Numbered from the stretch's first letter, positions 52,724-61,584 are shown. The stretch: 64,000 nt of DNA from JAUCQB01 sp964586235 (GCA_964586235.1 CAZPIO010000024.1:4034-68033), one strand, 5' to 3'. A program made the numbers and translations. Notes: generated from the sequence alone by a model not told the origin.

Positions 52724-53878
52724 ATGCCTCAGAAGATTGTTGTGTTTGGCGCGGGAGCGACCGGACGCGGGCACGTCGGCTTGCTCGCCTGGCAAGCGGG
52801 TTTCGAGATCGTTTTCGTCGACAAGAAGCCCGACCTGGTCGAGCTGCTTCGCAACGCAGGCCGTTATAGGGTCGAACTCTACGGCAAGAGCCGCCAGACC
52901 ATCGAGGTGACCGGCTATCGCGTCTACCACTCGCTCGACCGGCAGGCCATCGCCCGCGAGATGGCCGACGCCGCCCTCGTGTTGACTGCGGTATTCGATC
53001 AGAACCTCCCTGACGTGGCTGTCACGCTCGCCCAGGCGGTCATCGCGTGCCGGAAAGCGGGACGATCCGCGCCCCTCAACTGCATCGCCTGCGAAAACAT
53101 GATGGACAGCTCGTCGACGCTCGGCCGGCACGTGGAATCCCATCTGACCGGTGAAGATCTGTCCTATTGCCGCAAGATCTTCGGTTTTCCCGACTGCATG
53201 ATCAGCCGCGTGGTCCCCCGGCCCGAGCCCGACCCGCTGGTCATCCTGACCGAGGACTACAACGAGTGGACTGCCCGCGCCGAGGCATTCAAGGGCGACA
53301 AGCCGGCCGCTCTCACCGCACTCGAATTGGTGACCAACCAGACCGCCCGCCTGGAACGCAAGCTGCTGATCCACAACGGCGGGCACGCCGTGTGCGGCTA
53401 CGTCGGCTTCCATCGCGGATGCCGGTTCATCCACGAGGCCGTGGCCGACCTGGTGGTCCTCCGCCACGTCGCGGGAGCCCTCGACGAACTCGGCGAGGTC
53501 GTCCGTCGCAGGCATGGCTTCTCGGCCGAATCTATCGAGGCATACAAGGCTGACCTGGGTCGCCGAGGGGCCATCGCGGAACTGCGTGATCAGATCCTCA
53601 GGGTCGTCCGCGACCCGATCCGCAAGCTCTCGGCCCGCGAAAGGCTGGTGGCGCCCGCAATGATGGCCGTCGAGTATGGCCTGCCACGCCATTGGATCGT
53701 CAAGGGCATCGTCGCGGCCCTCAAGTACCGGCACGCCGACGACCCGCAGTCGATGGAACTGGCAGACTGCCTGGAACGGCAAGGCCTCGAAAGCGTCCTG
53801 AAGAACGTCTGCTCGATCGACCCCGGTTCAGTGCTCGCGGATGAGATCGCCGCAGCGTGGAAAGGCTGGACAATCTGA
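52724..53878 (+). CDS. Mannitol-1-phosphate 5-dehydrogenase-like polyol-phosphate dehydrogenase
   Basis: A 384-residue member of the long-chain mannitol dehydrogenase family. The N-terminal Rossmann loop KIVVFGAGATGRGHVG matches MtlD (HFGAGNIGRGFIG). The catalytic-type region is RLERKLLIHNGGHAVCGYVGFHRGC, with the K-x5-N-x2-H arrangement seen in the family. The C-terminal helical domain follows (DPIRKLSARERLVAPAMMAVEYG). It should interconvert a polyol phosphate and a keto-sugar phosphate with NAD(H). Starts at 52724 (GGGAG upstream) or 52691 are possible. It lies directly after the cupin gene in the RLP operon. Confidence 0.87.
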   Translation: MPQKIVVFGAGATGRGHVGLLAWQAGFEIVFVDKKPDLVELLRNAGRYRVELYGKSRQTIEVTGYRVYHSLDRQAIAREMADAALVLTAVFDQNLPDVAVTLAQAVIACRKAGRSAPLNCIACENMMDSSSTLGRHVESHLTGEDLSYCRKIFGFPDCMISRVVPRPEPDPLVILTEDYNEWTARAEAFKGDKPAALTALELVTNQTARLERKLLIHNGGHAVCGYVGFHRGCRFIHEAVADLVVLRHVAGALDELGEVVRRRHGFSAESIEAYKADLGRRGAIAELRDQILRVVRDPIRKLSARERLVAPAMMAVEYGLPRHWIVKGIVAALKYRHADDPQSMELADCLERQGLESVLKNVCSIDPGSVLADEIAAAWKGWTI

Positions 53879-53964
53879 TATAGGATCACTCGCCACGGAG
53901 GCGTCTCTGACGCCGATATCAGCCCGAGAAGCGGGTCCGTGCTTGCTGAGAGGAGTCACACCCC

Positions 53965-55038
53965 ATGTCCAGACCAATCACGCTCTGCACCGGCCAGTGG
54001 GCAGACCTGAAGTTTGACGACCTGTGCGCCAAGGCCAAGAAATTCGGCTACGACGGGTTGGAGTTAGGCTGCTGGGGCGAACTCTTCAACGTCAAACAGG
54101 CCCTCCATGAACGCGACTACTGCAAGAAGAAATGGGCCCAGATCGTCAAGCACGACCTTGTGTGCCTGTCCATCAGCAATCACTTGGCCGGCCAGGCGGT
54201 CTGTGACCTGGTCGACGGCCGCCACAAGGCCATCCTGCCCGCCCACGTCTGGGGCGACGGCAAACCCGAGGGCGTCAGGAAGCGGGCGGCCCAGGAGATG
54301 ATCAACACCGCCCGAGCGGCTCGCAAGTTCTTCGACGCAGCCCCCCCGGCCGTCAAGAAGCTCCTCCGCCGGGTCGTGGTCAACGGCTTTACCGGCAGCA
54401 GCATCTGGCATCTGCTCTACTCGTTCCCACCCGTCCTGCCCGGCCAGATCGACGCCGGCTTCAAGGACTTCGCCAAACGCTGGCTGCCGATCCTGGACGC
54501 CTTCGACGCCGAGGACGTCTATTTCGCTCTGGAGGTCCACCCCACGGAGATCGCCTTCGACATCGCCAGTGCCGCGCGGGCTGTCAAGGAGGTCAACGGG
54601 CACAGGCGGTTCGGTTTCAATTACGATCCCAGCCACCTCGGTTACCAGGGGGTCGATTACGTAGGCTTCATTCGCGAGTTCGGTAACCGGATCTTCCACG
54701 TGCATATGAAAGATGTCTACTGGTCACCCCGGCCGACCCGGGCAGGTGTTTTCGGCGGCCATCTCGATTTCGGGCATCCGGACAGGTTTTGGGATTTCCG
54801 CTCCATTGGCCACGGTTGCGTCAATTTCGAGGCCGTCGTGCGGGCCCTGAACGAAATCGCGTATGACGGCCCGCTGTCCGTCGAATGGGAGGATAGCGGG
54901 ATGGACCGCGAGCACGGCGCCGCCGAGGCTGCCGCCTTCGTTCGCCGGCTGGCTTTCACACCCTCGGGACGGGCTTTCGACAGCGCCTTCTCCGACGACA
55001 GGCAAGCGCCGCCCGAAACCAAGCGCGGAGCCGGGTAA
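53965..55038 (+). CDS. Sugar phosphate isomerase/epimerase-like TIM barrel (cytosolic)
   Basis: A 357-residue xylose-isomerase-like barrel with no signal peptide. Recognisable parts are FGYDGLELGCWGELF, VYFALEVHPTEIAFD, FGFNYDPSHLGYQGVDYVGFI, RIFHVHMKDVYW, and YDGPLSVEWEDSGMDREHG. The putative metal ligands are the Glu of EVHP, the Asp of NYDPSH, the His of HVHMKD and the Glu of EWED. GAGGAG lies 10 nt before the ATG. It is 86 bp after the dehydrogenase and probably the last enzyme of the RLP cluster. Substrate unknown. Confidence 0.88.
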   Translation: MSRPITLCTGQWADLKFDDLCAKAKKFGYDGLELGCWGELFNVKQALHERDYCKKKWAQIVKHDLVCLSISNHLAGQAVCDLVDGRHKAILPAHVWGDGKPEGVRKRAAQEMINTARAARKFFDAAPPAVKKLLRRVVVNGFTGSSIWHLLYSFPPVLPGQIDAGFKDFAKRWLPILDAFDAEDVYFALEVHPTEIAFDIASAARAVKEVNGHRRFGFNYDPSHLGYQGVDYVGFIREFGNRIFHVHMKDVYWSPRPTRAGVFGGHLDFGHPDRFWDFRSIGHGCVNFEAVVRALNEIAYDGPLSVEWEDSGMDREHGAAEAAAFVRRLAFTPSGRAFDSAFSDDRQAPPETKRGAG

Positions 55039-55429
55039 CCGAGCATCCTATCCTGGGAGAAATGCGTCCCCGACTCTCAGGCCGCCAGGACCCGACCCCA
55101 AGGCTGGCAGGGAAATTGCTGCGCCTGAACAACTTAGCCCCAACCGTCGCTCCAGCCAGTGAAAACTCACATCCCCGTCGGTGAGTTACCCACAGGCCCG
55201 ATTCCCGCCCTTGTGACGGGAGAAGCGGATCCCGGCCGTATCTATAAAGAGATAACTATTCCATATGCACTTCCCGTCAGAAAGCCGTCGATACCCTGAT
55301 TCGAATCGTTCTTGAAATGTCGAAGATTCCTGAATTCCCTGCAACTATCCGGCTCTAACCTCGTACTAAACATATAGATAGGCCATGGGGCTGAAGGGTG
55401 GCAAAAACGTAATTTCGGCGATTTTTTTC
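55039..55429. other. Intergenic region with a possible terminator hairpin
   Basis: A stem AACTCAC (55164-55170) / GTGAGTT (55181-55187) without a T tract may end the RLP cluster transcript. A-T content rises from about 55240 onward, unlike the flanking genes. No gene was seen. Confidence 0.4.
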
Positions 55430-55458
55430 TTGGATTCGGTCCCACCACGAGTTATAAT
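55430..55458 (+). promoter_or_regulatory. Sigma-70 promoter for the structured RNA
   Basis: TTGGAT at 55430-55435, 17-nt spacer, perfect TATAAT at 55453-55458, preceded by a T-rich stretch. Transcription should start near 55465. Confidence 0.65.
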
Positions 55459-55464
55459 GCAGCC

Positions 55465-55649
55465 GTGCGCAATCCAGCCCACCCCCGCCTACATGGAGGG
55501 AGTAGCCGCCGCGGTGGGTAGCTTGAGGAGAGCTAGAGGCGGCACTCACCATCCTTCGAGAGAGATGGCTAGGCGCGTTCGCCTGTGCAGGGTGGTGGTG
55601 ATGAAAGACCGCGCATGGGGCGCGGAATGATTGAGACTGGAAGTCTCAA
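55465..55649 (+). ncRNA. Structured RNA or 5' leader of unknown class
   Basis: About 185 nt folding into many stems: CCACCC (about 55478) with GGGTGG (55590-55595) closing a multi-branch; inside it GCCGCC (55505-55510) / GGCGGC (55538-55543) with TAGCT/AGCTA (55519-55535); CCATC/GATGG (55549-55568); AGGCG/CGCCT (55571-55584). After it come CCGCGC/GCGCGG (55609-55625) and a perfect 8-bp TTGAGACT/AGTCTCAA (55631-55649). The last stem ends 1 nt before the AAGGAA ribosome site of the next gene. It lacks RNase P, tmRNA and SRP signatures. A GGGAGTAG followed later by AAAGACC recalls the Mn riboswitch, but the rest does not fit. Confidence 0.6.
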
Positions 55650-55663
55650 AGGAACAGAGCAAA

Positions 55664-56257
55664 GTGGAACTGGGTCAGACATTACAACGTGTGGCGGACT
55701 CGAAGTTCGTGCTGTACCGCCGACGGCTCCATCCCGAGCTGTTTCATATACACGAGAGCAGGCACCTCGAAAGGCCGGCTTACACGGCCGACATCTGGGT
55801 GATGGGCCTTTCGCACGCCGTGACCGTACAGTCAGGGTCCCGTTGCGTCACCGAGGCGACAACTGACGATTTGGAAGTCCTTCCGCAGAATGGGCTTGTG
55901 ACTTCATTCCAGTTTCGGGGCGAGCGGGATCACCTCGAAGATTTCGACGACGGCATGAGGTACATCCTCTCCACACAGGTCGAGCGGATGACCCAGAACC
56001 TCTTCCACGCCTCGCATCGCGACCTGTTGCGGTACGCCGCGACGCGCGGTCTGCTTGTCCGGTTCGATGAGTGGGCCCAGGGCGACGAGTTGGTGCCGTT
56101 CACCTTCATCGACCACGAGGCCAGAGACCGGGAGCTGCATGTGCAGGCTTTCCATGTGTTCCCTGCCGATTACACGATCCTGAAAACACAGTCGATCGTC
56201 GAAATCGGGCGGGTGCCCAACAAGCCGGTCAAACCCGGCAACGGACGGCACAACTGA
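55664..56257 (+). CDS. Protein of unknown function (possibly DUF2617-like)
   Basis: A 197-residue cytosolic protein from GTG 55664, 9 nt after AAGGAA; a TTG 33 nt earlier would lie in the last hairpin of the leader RNA and is unlikely. Sequence blocks: KFVLYRRRLHPELFHIHESRH, YTADIWVMGLSHAVTVQSGSRCVTEAT, VTSFQFRGERDH, DGMRYILSTQVERMTQNLF, and LVPFTFIDHEARDRELHVQAFHVFP (in part). The LYRR-x-LHPELF start reminds me of DUF2617, but this is not certain. No catalytic motif was seen. Its expression may be controlled by the structured leader. Confidence 0.75.
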   Translation: MELGQTLQRVADSKFVLYRRRLHPELFHIHESRHLERPAYTADIWVMGLSHAVTVQSGSRCVTEATTDDLEVLPQNGLVTSFQFRGERDHLEDFDDGMRYILSTQVERMTQNLFHASHRDLLRYAATRGLLVRFDEWAQGDELVPFTFIDHEARDRELHVQAFHVFPADYTILKTQSIVEIGRVPNKPVKPGNGRHN

Positions 56258-56363
56258 TACTTGGTTTCGGGTGTCCCTCCACGGGCGGATCGGCCAAAAA
56301 CCTGATCCGCCTGTTTCTTGCGCCGGCCGGCCCGCCTCGACGACCGCTGGAGGCATAAAAAGA

Positions 56364-56393
56364 GCCGGCAACCCTTGTTCAGGCGTTGCCGGC
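56364..56393 (-). terminator. Rho-independent terminator of the LysM gene
   Basis: On the minus strand, stem GCCGGCAAC/GTTGCCGGC (56385-56393 and 56364-56372) followed by CTCTTTTTATG. It lies 34 bp after the LysM stop. Confidence 0.8.
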
Positions 56394-56426
56394 GCGGTCG
56401 ATCGTTATTGCGGATCACTGCCGTGA

Positions 56427-57503
56427 TCAGCGTTTAGCGGGCCTGGTCGTCGTCGTATTCAGAGCCGCCAGATTGGCATCCTCAGGCAACTCAATCACAA
56501 GACCCGGGCGAAGGTTGTTCGGGTTGCCCCTGAGACGCTCCTTGTTGTGCTCGTAGAGTCGCGTCCACTCGTTGTTGCCCAGGAAACGCTTGGCGAGTGT
56601 CTCCCAATTGTCGCCCTTCTGGACCTTGTACGCACGATCAGCCGCCACAGGCTCCGGAGGCGGCAGTTTGCGATCGTTCAGGGCCGTAGGCGACTTGGCC
56701 GGCAGACCGCTGCCGCTTGCGGGCCGTGTCGCGGTCGGCAAGGGCGTGGCCAGGCCAGGAGGTGCCGGAGATGGGACCACCTCGCTGCCCGCCGGAGGTT
56801 GAGGTTTGGGCGGGAGGACAATCTTCATACCTGGTCGCAGTTTGAGAGGATCCTTGTCCGGATTGGCGTCCTGAAGCAGGTCGGTGTACTTGGCATGACC
56901 GTACTGCTTGACCGCAATGAGGCTGAAAGAGTCACCGGGCTGAATGGTGTAGAACTCTTCACTCTTGTCCGGGGGGCCGCCGGTCGCCTTGTCGGGAGCG
57001 GTCCCTCCAGTGGCGACGGTCGGCATCGGCGCCGGCGGAGTTGGCGCAGGCGGTGAACCCAACATGACCGTCTCAACCGGAGGTCTCAAAGTGGGCGGCG
57101 CTCCGGGCCCTGCGGGCTGGGTCTGAACGTGCCCTTCCGTCAAGCCTGCCGGTGCGGACGTTGGCGATGCGGGTGTCGCAGTGAGCCCATGATCGAGTGG
57201 TGCGACTGTGGGCTGGGTGGTTGTCCCCGCGGTCGGCAGCGTGGTGGGCGTTGCGGCCAGTGGATCGGCTGGGCGAGGCGACTCCACAATCGACGGCGAG
57301 GGAAGACTCGGCTTCGGCCTTTCTGCGACCTTGGGTAGAGATTCATCCGACGCGCGCGGGGGTCGCAACCTCTCCGTCGGCTGTTCTGTCGTCGGGGGCT
57401 TCGTCGGCTGCTTAGAGCCTGATCTCCCGCTCGCGATGTACAGAACGCCCAGACCAACCACAACGACCCCGACTCCAATAGCTGCTTTGGTCATCAGTTG
57501 CAT
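56427..57503 (-). CDS. Membrane-anchored protein with two LysM domains
   Basis: A 358-residue protein. The N terminus MTKAAIGVGVVVVGLGVLYIASG is a membrane anchor. Residues of about 30-180 are a Pro/Thr-rich linker. Two LysM domains follow: EEFYTIQPGDSFSLIAVKQYG...PDKDPLKLRPGMKIVLPPK (about 182-232) and RAYKVQKGDNWETLAKRFLGNNEWTRLYEHNK...LRPGLVIELP (about 290-340), quoted in parts. LysM binds peptidoglycan or chitin-like GlcNAc chains. No catalytic domain is present, so it is probably structural or an envelope adaptor. Confidence 0.87.
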   Translation of the reverse strand: MQLMTKAAIGVGVVVVGLGVLYIASGRSGSKQPTKPPTTEQPTERLRPPRASDESLPKVAERPKPSLPSPSIVESPRPADPLAATPTTLPTAGTTTQPTVAPLDHGLTATPASPTSAPAGLTEGHVQTQPAGPGAPPTLRPPVETVMLGSPPAPTPPAPMPTVATGGTAPDKATGGPPDKSEEFYTIQPGDSFSLIAVKQYGHAKYTDLLQDANPDKDPLKLRPGMKIVLPPKPQPPAGSEVVPSPAPPGLATPLPTATRPASGSGLPAKSPTALNDRKLPPPEPVAADRAYKVQKGDNWETLAKRFLGNNEWTRLYEHNKERLRGNPNNLRPGLVIELPEDANLAALNTTTTRPAKR

Positions 57504-57735
57504 TGTTCTACCCTCGAAGACTTGCCGACGGAGGCGAGTCAGTGAACCCCTCTCAGAATTCCGCGGTCAAGGGCGCCGTTGGTACCGCCGCCTGAACCCA
57601 CTTTGCCCAAATTAAAGCCTCTACCGCGGTCCGTCAAACAGGCATCTCGGGCCCCGTTATCGGGGGCGCGAGCGTACCCCGTTGTCGGAAGCCATTCCCT
57701 GTTCTGTCGGGCGTTGTTCAGGGTTTGGTGCAGTC

Positions 57736-57764
57736 AATATAGCGGGAATCCGTCATTCTGACAA
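57736..57764 (-). promoter_or_regulatory. Strong sigma-70 promoter of the LysM gene
   Basis: On the minus strand TTGTCA (57759-57764), 17-nt spacer, TATATT (57736-57741). This leaves a leader of about 225 nt before the LysM start, in which I see no clear structure. Confidence 0.6.
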
Positions 57765-57840
57765 GCCATTACCCCGAATTCGCGGTGGATAAATTATCGG
57801 CAGCCAGTGCCCGGGAAGGACAGTGATGTTCGACGGGTGA

Positions 57841-58185
57841 TCAGCGGAAGCCGATCGCAACTCGTTCGGTGTCAAACTGCTGGTAGGTGAAGCCTCCCCA
57901 CCTCGGCCCCTGCACATCAATCAGCCGTTCGCGGGAATAGACCACTTGCCCGGCAGCGTAGAAGGATACAGTCGATGGCCAATCACTCCGGAGGGCAAAC
58001 TCCGAAGCATCATATGGACCCGGTGTACGGTCAAACAGCAGTGCGGCGGCGAGACCGTTGCTCTGCGAGACCGGTCGGGGCAACGGCTGGGACATGCGTT
58101 CAACGGGAGCCTCCTGTTGACAGGCACATCCATACCCCGTGCAGCACAACGCCAAGCCCAGGATGACGACGCTTAACCTGAACAT
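57841..58185 (-). CDS. Small lipoprotein of unknown function
   Basis: A 114-residue protein from ATG 58185 (GGAGG upstream) with signal MFRLSVVILGLALCCTGYGC and further Cys at C-A-C. The body (AAALLFDRTPGPYDASEFALRSDWPSTVSFYAAGQVVYSRERLIDVQG, shortened) has no recognised domain. It ends QFDTERVAIGFR. A frame further upstream to 58233 is less likely. The 58186-58476 interval after it holds no gene I can support. Confidence 0.65.
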   Translation of the reverse strand: MFRLSVVILGLALCCTGYGCACQQEAPVERMSQPLPRPVSQSNGLAAALLFDRTPGPYDASEFALRSDWPSTVSFYAAGQVVYSRERLIDVQGPRWGGFTYQQFDTERVAIGFR

Positions 58186-58476
58186 CCCCCGCTCCTCCCG
58201 GTCCGCGTACCCTTCGTCAACGCTCGGCAGCAAGTGCCATGCCCCCCCGTCGGCCAGCCCGGCAGTCCGATATTCGGGGCGGGCGGAGCGAACAAGGGAT
58301 GGTAGCCTGCGAGGATTGGCAAACCGTAGCGTCTATGACGGCTGGAACACCATTGCGGTCGGGTTGACCGGCCGGGCCTGACATAGCCAAGTCATGCCCC
58401 TGCCGGTACGAATCCGGACCCGTCGGTGTTGTGCGGCCGCCGGCAGGCCAGGCCCGGCCTGGTCAGGAGGTTGCGA

Positions 58477-58914
58477 TTACTCGAACTCGTCTTTGAGCGG
58501 GCGCCGACCGGCGTAGCCGTCGTTCAACTCGTGCCAGTGCTGAATATGATCCTCGCCGAGTTGCCAGCAGAGGCAGACCTCCCGGCCTTTCAGCATGGCG
58601 GGAAAGCCCACCACACCCAGTCGATAGTCCTTCATCTCGCACCCGATCTTCTCCAATTCCTCTTGCAGACCGGTGAGATGATCGGTGGTGCGGGCATACT
58701 CCTCGCGTGCTTCCTCGGCCCGCGACGCGTCGTTGTGGGACTCAAAATTCTTGCACGCCGAATGCAGTCGGCACAACCGCTGATAAACGCTGACAATGTC
58801 CGTCACGATGCGGCGAACCAGCGTGAGCGAGTGGTTTGCCTCGCGCAACGAAAAGTACTTCTTGGTCTCTGCCGCGAACAAGTTGGACAAAGAGGCTGTC
58901 TCGAAAGCATCCAT
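58477..58914 (-). CDS. DUF2203-like helical protein
   Basis: A 145-residue protein from ATG 58912-58914 (the frame is open to 59028). The helical N-terminal half (YFSLREANHSLTLVRRIVTDIVS) and the end LEKIGCEMKDYRLGVVGFPAMLKGREVCLCWQLGEDHIQHWHELNDGYAGRRPL (in part) match DUF2203: LK-D...G-x-VDFP...GR-x-VYLCW-x-GE...WH. In other species such genes are co-located with DNA-repair or division genes. The function is unknown. Confidence 0.8.
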   Translation of the reverse strand: MDAFETASLSNLFAAETKKYFSLREANHSLTLVRRIVTDIVSVYQRLCRLHSACKNFESHNDASRAEEAREEYARTTDHLTGLQEELEKIGCEMKDYRLGVVGFPAMLKGREVCLCWQLGEDHIQHWHELNDGYAGRRPLKDEFE

Positions 58915-59402
58915 CGCGTGACTCCGCACGCTCGGGAGCGATGTCGACGACCGCGGCATCTGTCCCGTGCGAATTCCCCGCGACTCCGCGCGCCTTGAGC
59001 GACGATCGCGGTGCCGTATCCACGCCAAGTCTCAACGTACCAAACGCCAATGCGCAAGTCAATCAATTGTCTCATCGCGCCGGTGGATCGCAGTTTGCAC
59101 ACCACATCAGCCGAGCCACGGTGCGGTCGCTGCCACCACGCCCAACCACGAACCGTGACACCTCCCAGACTCCTCTTGCCCTGCAACAACTTGTCTGTCA
59201 GGCACTTACTGCGGGCGTTGCGGCGCGACACAAAGTCTTCGCCGCTGCGAGACAGATGACGCTCGCAACTCCCGGCGTTGCGCCGGCCGGCAGGGGCGAA
59301 TCAGGGGCGATCCGCCGACGGGCTTGTCTGGCATGACCCTTCTCTGCTACATTGAAGATTGCTGTATCACAAGGCGGGCGAAAGGGGAGGGAGCGCGAGC
59401 TG
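58915..59402. other. Intergenic region, no gene recognised
   Basis: About 490 bp between divergent genes. Several short frames on both strands carry no domain. No strong promoter match was found except that the region must hold promoters in both directions. Confidence 0.35.
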
Positions 59403-59966
59403 ATGTCAGGCACAGACCCGTTCGGGCACAACATGACCCCACGGCCGAGGGGAAGATCGGCGGTATTCGAGCGCCCTTCCGGCGGCAAGACAAGAGTCAA
59501 ACGCTGGTGGGCCGTCCGATCCTCCTCGATGCTGATCCTCGCCGCAGTGATCCTCTGCCTGTTCGTCATCTGGAATCGGGATCGAAACGTCGTCGAGCAG
59601 TATCTCAGATTCCTCGATCCGATTGTGAAGGACCTCCAGGCGAAAACCACCGCACTCGGCGTCGTGCCGGCCGGCATCCCCGACCCTCAATCCAGCGGCA
59701 AGACCATACACACCTTCGAATACAAGTTCGGCCCCGAAGAACGGCACTACGCAAGCAACTCGTCCGACCCGGTCATCATCGCATACACGCCGATGATACC
59801 CCAGCTCCTCCACAGGCGCGGCCGGTGCGTCATCATTCATGAACAGGGCCACATCCGCGCTGCCTGGATGACCGCCGGTGAGTTTGACAAACAATGGAAG
59901 CAGCAGCAGGAGCAGCTTGCGGAGTTCCAGGCGAAGATGCGCGCCCGCCCTGTCGAGTTGCCGTGA
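59403..59966 (+). CDS. Single-pass membrane protein of unknown function
   Basis: A 187-residue protein from ATG 59403 with GGGGAGGGAG upstream. After a basic cytosolic tail (KTRVKRWWAVRSSS) comes one transmembrane helix MLILAAVILCLFVIW, then an outer domain with FKYKFGPEERHYASN-like and PVIIAYTPMIPQLLHRRGRCVIIHEQGH (part) segments. The end is a Gln/Lys helix (EFDKQWKQQQEQLAEFQAKM). HEQGH is not a protease HExxH. No family recognised. Confidence 0.65.
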   Translation: MSGTDPFGHNMTPRPRGRSAVFERPSGGKTRVKRWWAVRSSSMLILAAVILCLFVIWNRDRNVVEQYLRFLDPIVKDLQAKTTALGVVPAGIPDPQSSGKTIHTFEYKFGPEERHYASNSSDPVIIAYTPMIPQLLHRRGRCVIIHEQGHIRAAWMTAGEFDKQWKQQQEQLAEFQAKMRARPVELP

Positions 59967-60179
59967 ACCCAGCACATCGCGACGGTTGCCGCCGTTGGCG
60001 AAATACCTTACCATGCCATGAGCGGCCGCGGGTGAATCGCGGAGACCGGGTCGCAAGATCGTGAATCGCCGATCGCGAGCGAGGCGCACGGCCGCCCTGC
60101 CCGTGACACCGAGTCCGATTTCGGCCCTGGCCCGCCGAAAAGCGGGTCACCCGGGACGACCGCGCGGCAAGGAGTGTGC

Positions 60180-61574
60180 GTGAAGAACGTTCTGCTGGCA
60201 ATCGCGGTGCTGGCGGTGGCGCTATACGCGTTCTACCCGCTCGAATCACGGAGGTCCCACCATGGGGCCGACGTGGTCGAGCTCCAGTTCTGGCACCCGT
60301 GGACCGGCCAGTACGCCGACGACCTCGCCGAAGTTGTCGCTGAATTCAACCGCACCCACGCCGATATTCACGTGAAAACCCTGTTCATGCCGACCGGGGC
60401 CGGCGAGAACATGAAGTTCTTCGTGTCGGTCGCTGGCGGCGTGCCGCCGGACGTCGTCTTTGTCGACGGTGCACAGGTGGCTTCCTGGGCGAATATGGGC
60501 GTGCTTCGACCGCTCGACGACTTCATCCGGCAAGCCGAAATTGAGAAGGCGGACTTCTTCGAGCCAAGCTGGGAACAATGCGAGTACAACGGCAAAACCT
60601 GGGCCCTGCCAGCAGCCGCCGATCCGAACTTCGCGCTGATATGGAACAAGCACCACTTCCGCCAGGCCGGCCTGGACCCCGAGCGGCCGCCAAAGACGAT
60701 CAAGGAACTCGAGGAGTATGCCCTCCGCCTGACGAAATTCGACAGCAGGGGCCAGATCGAGCGCCTCGGATTCCTGCCGACATTCGTGCCGCATGGCTCA
60801 ATCGCGGTGCTGACGTGGGGCTGGGCCTTCGGGGCCGAGTTCTACAACGAGAAAACACAGCAGTTCACCTGCGACGACCCGCACGCGGTCGAGGCCTTGA
60901 AGTGGATCCTGCACATGCTCAACCAGTACGGCGGCCAGGAGAAAGTGCTGAACTTCGAGCAGGGTTTCGGTTTCTCCGCCCAGGAACCTTTCGTCCAGCG
61001 CGACCTGTCGATGAGCATCGCCTACCTGCCGTATGCGCAGGACGTCGTCCGGTTCGCTCCGGACCTGGAATTCGGCCTGGCCCCGATGCCACGCAAAGAG
61101 GGCGTCGACGGCGGGTCCGAATGGATCGGCGGCTGGACGATGGCCATCCCCTTCGGCAACCGGGGCAACGAGAAAGAGGCCTTTAAGCTGATCCAGTGGA
61201 TGTGCGCCGATGACACCGGCACGAGATACATGGGCAGAACCATGAAGCTCCTGCCCGCCTGCCGCAAGAGCCCGTTCTTCAGCAGGGACCTCCAGGAAAG
61301 CGGCGAGGACAAACCCGAAATCCGGGTGATGAAGGCGTTCTATGAGATCCTGCAACGGGCCAAACATGTGCGCCCGGTCACGCCGGTCAGCGCCTACTAC
61401 ATGACCGAACTCATGCGCGCCCTGGGGGAGACGCGCACAAGCAAGAAACCGCCGGAACAGGCCCTCAAGGATGCGCGGAAGAAGGTCACCGAGGAATGGC
61501 ACAAGGTCACGACGCGCACGCTGGCCAAACACGTGCGGGCGGACACGCAGCCTGCCGAGGCGGCAACCAGATGA
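60180..61574 (+). CDS. ABC transporter sugar-binding protein (family 1 solute-binding)
   Basis: A 464-residue periplasmic binding protein. The GTG start at 60180 has AAGGAG 7 nt upstream. The hydrophobic N terminus (VKNVLLAIAVLAVALYAFY) is an anchor or signal. The MalE/UgpB-like fold is seen in LQFWHPWTGQYADDLAEVVAEFN, VPPDVVFVDGAQVASWANMGVL, ALPAAADPNFALIWNKHHFRQAGLD, and GGWTMAIPFGNRGNEKEAFKLIQWM (in part). It captures an oligosaccharide or polyol for the two permeases that follow directly. Which sugar is bound is unknown. Confidence 0.9.
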   Translation: MKNVLLAIAVLAVALYAFYPLESRRSHHGADVVELQFWHPWTGQYADDLAEVVAEFNRTHADIHVKTLFMPTGAGENMKFFVSVAGGVPPDVVFVDGAQVASWANMGVLRPLDDFIRQAEIEKADFFEPSWEQCEYNGKTWALPAAADPNFALIWNKHHFRQAGLDPERPPKTIKELEEYALRLTKFDSRGQIERLGFLPTFVPHGSIAVLTWGWAFGAEFYNEKTQQFTCDDPHAVEALKWILHMLNQYGGQEKVLNFEQGFGFSAQEPFVQRDLSMSIAYLPYAQDVVRFAPDLEFGLAPMPRKEGVDGGSEWIGGWTMAIPFGNRGNEKEAFKLIQWMCADDTGTRYMGRTMKLLPACRKSPFFSRDLQESGEDKPEIRVMKAFYEILQRAKHVRPVTPVSAYYMTELMRALGETRTSKKPPEQALKDARKKVTEEWHKVTTRTLAKHVRADTQPAEAATR

Positions 61575-61584
61575 AAGGCGGGAC

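Noticed and set aside
55465..55649. RNase P RNA, tmRNA, SRP RNA or 6S RNA
   Set aside because: None of the conserved cores (GAGGAAAGUCC, the tmRNA tag region, GGUCCGGAAGGAAGC) is present, and the fold is multi-branched rather than one long hairpin as in 6S.
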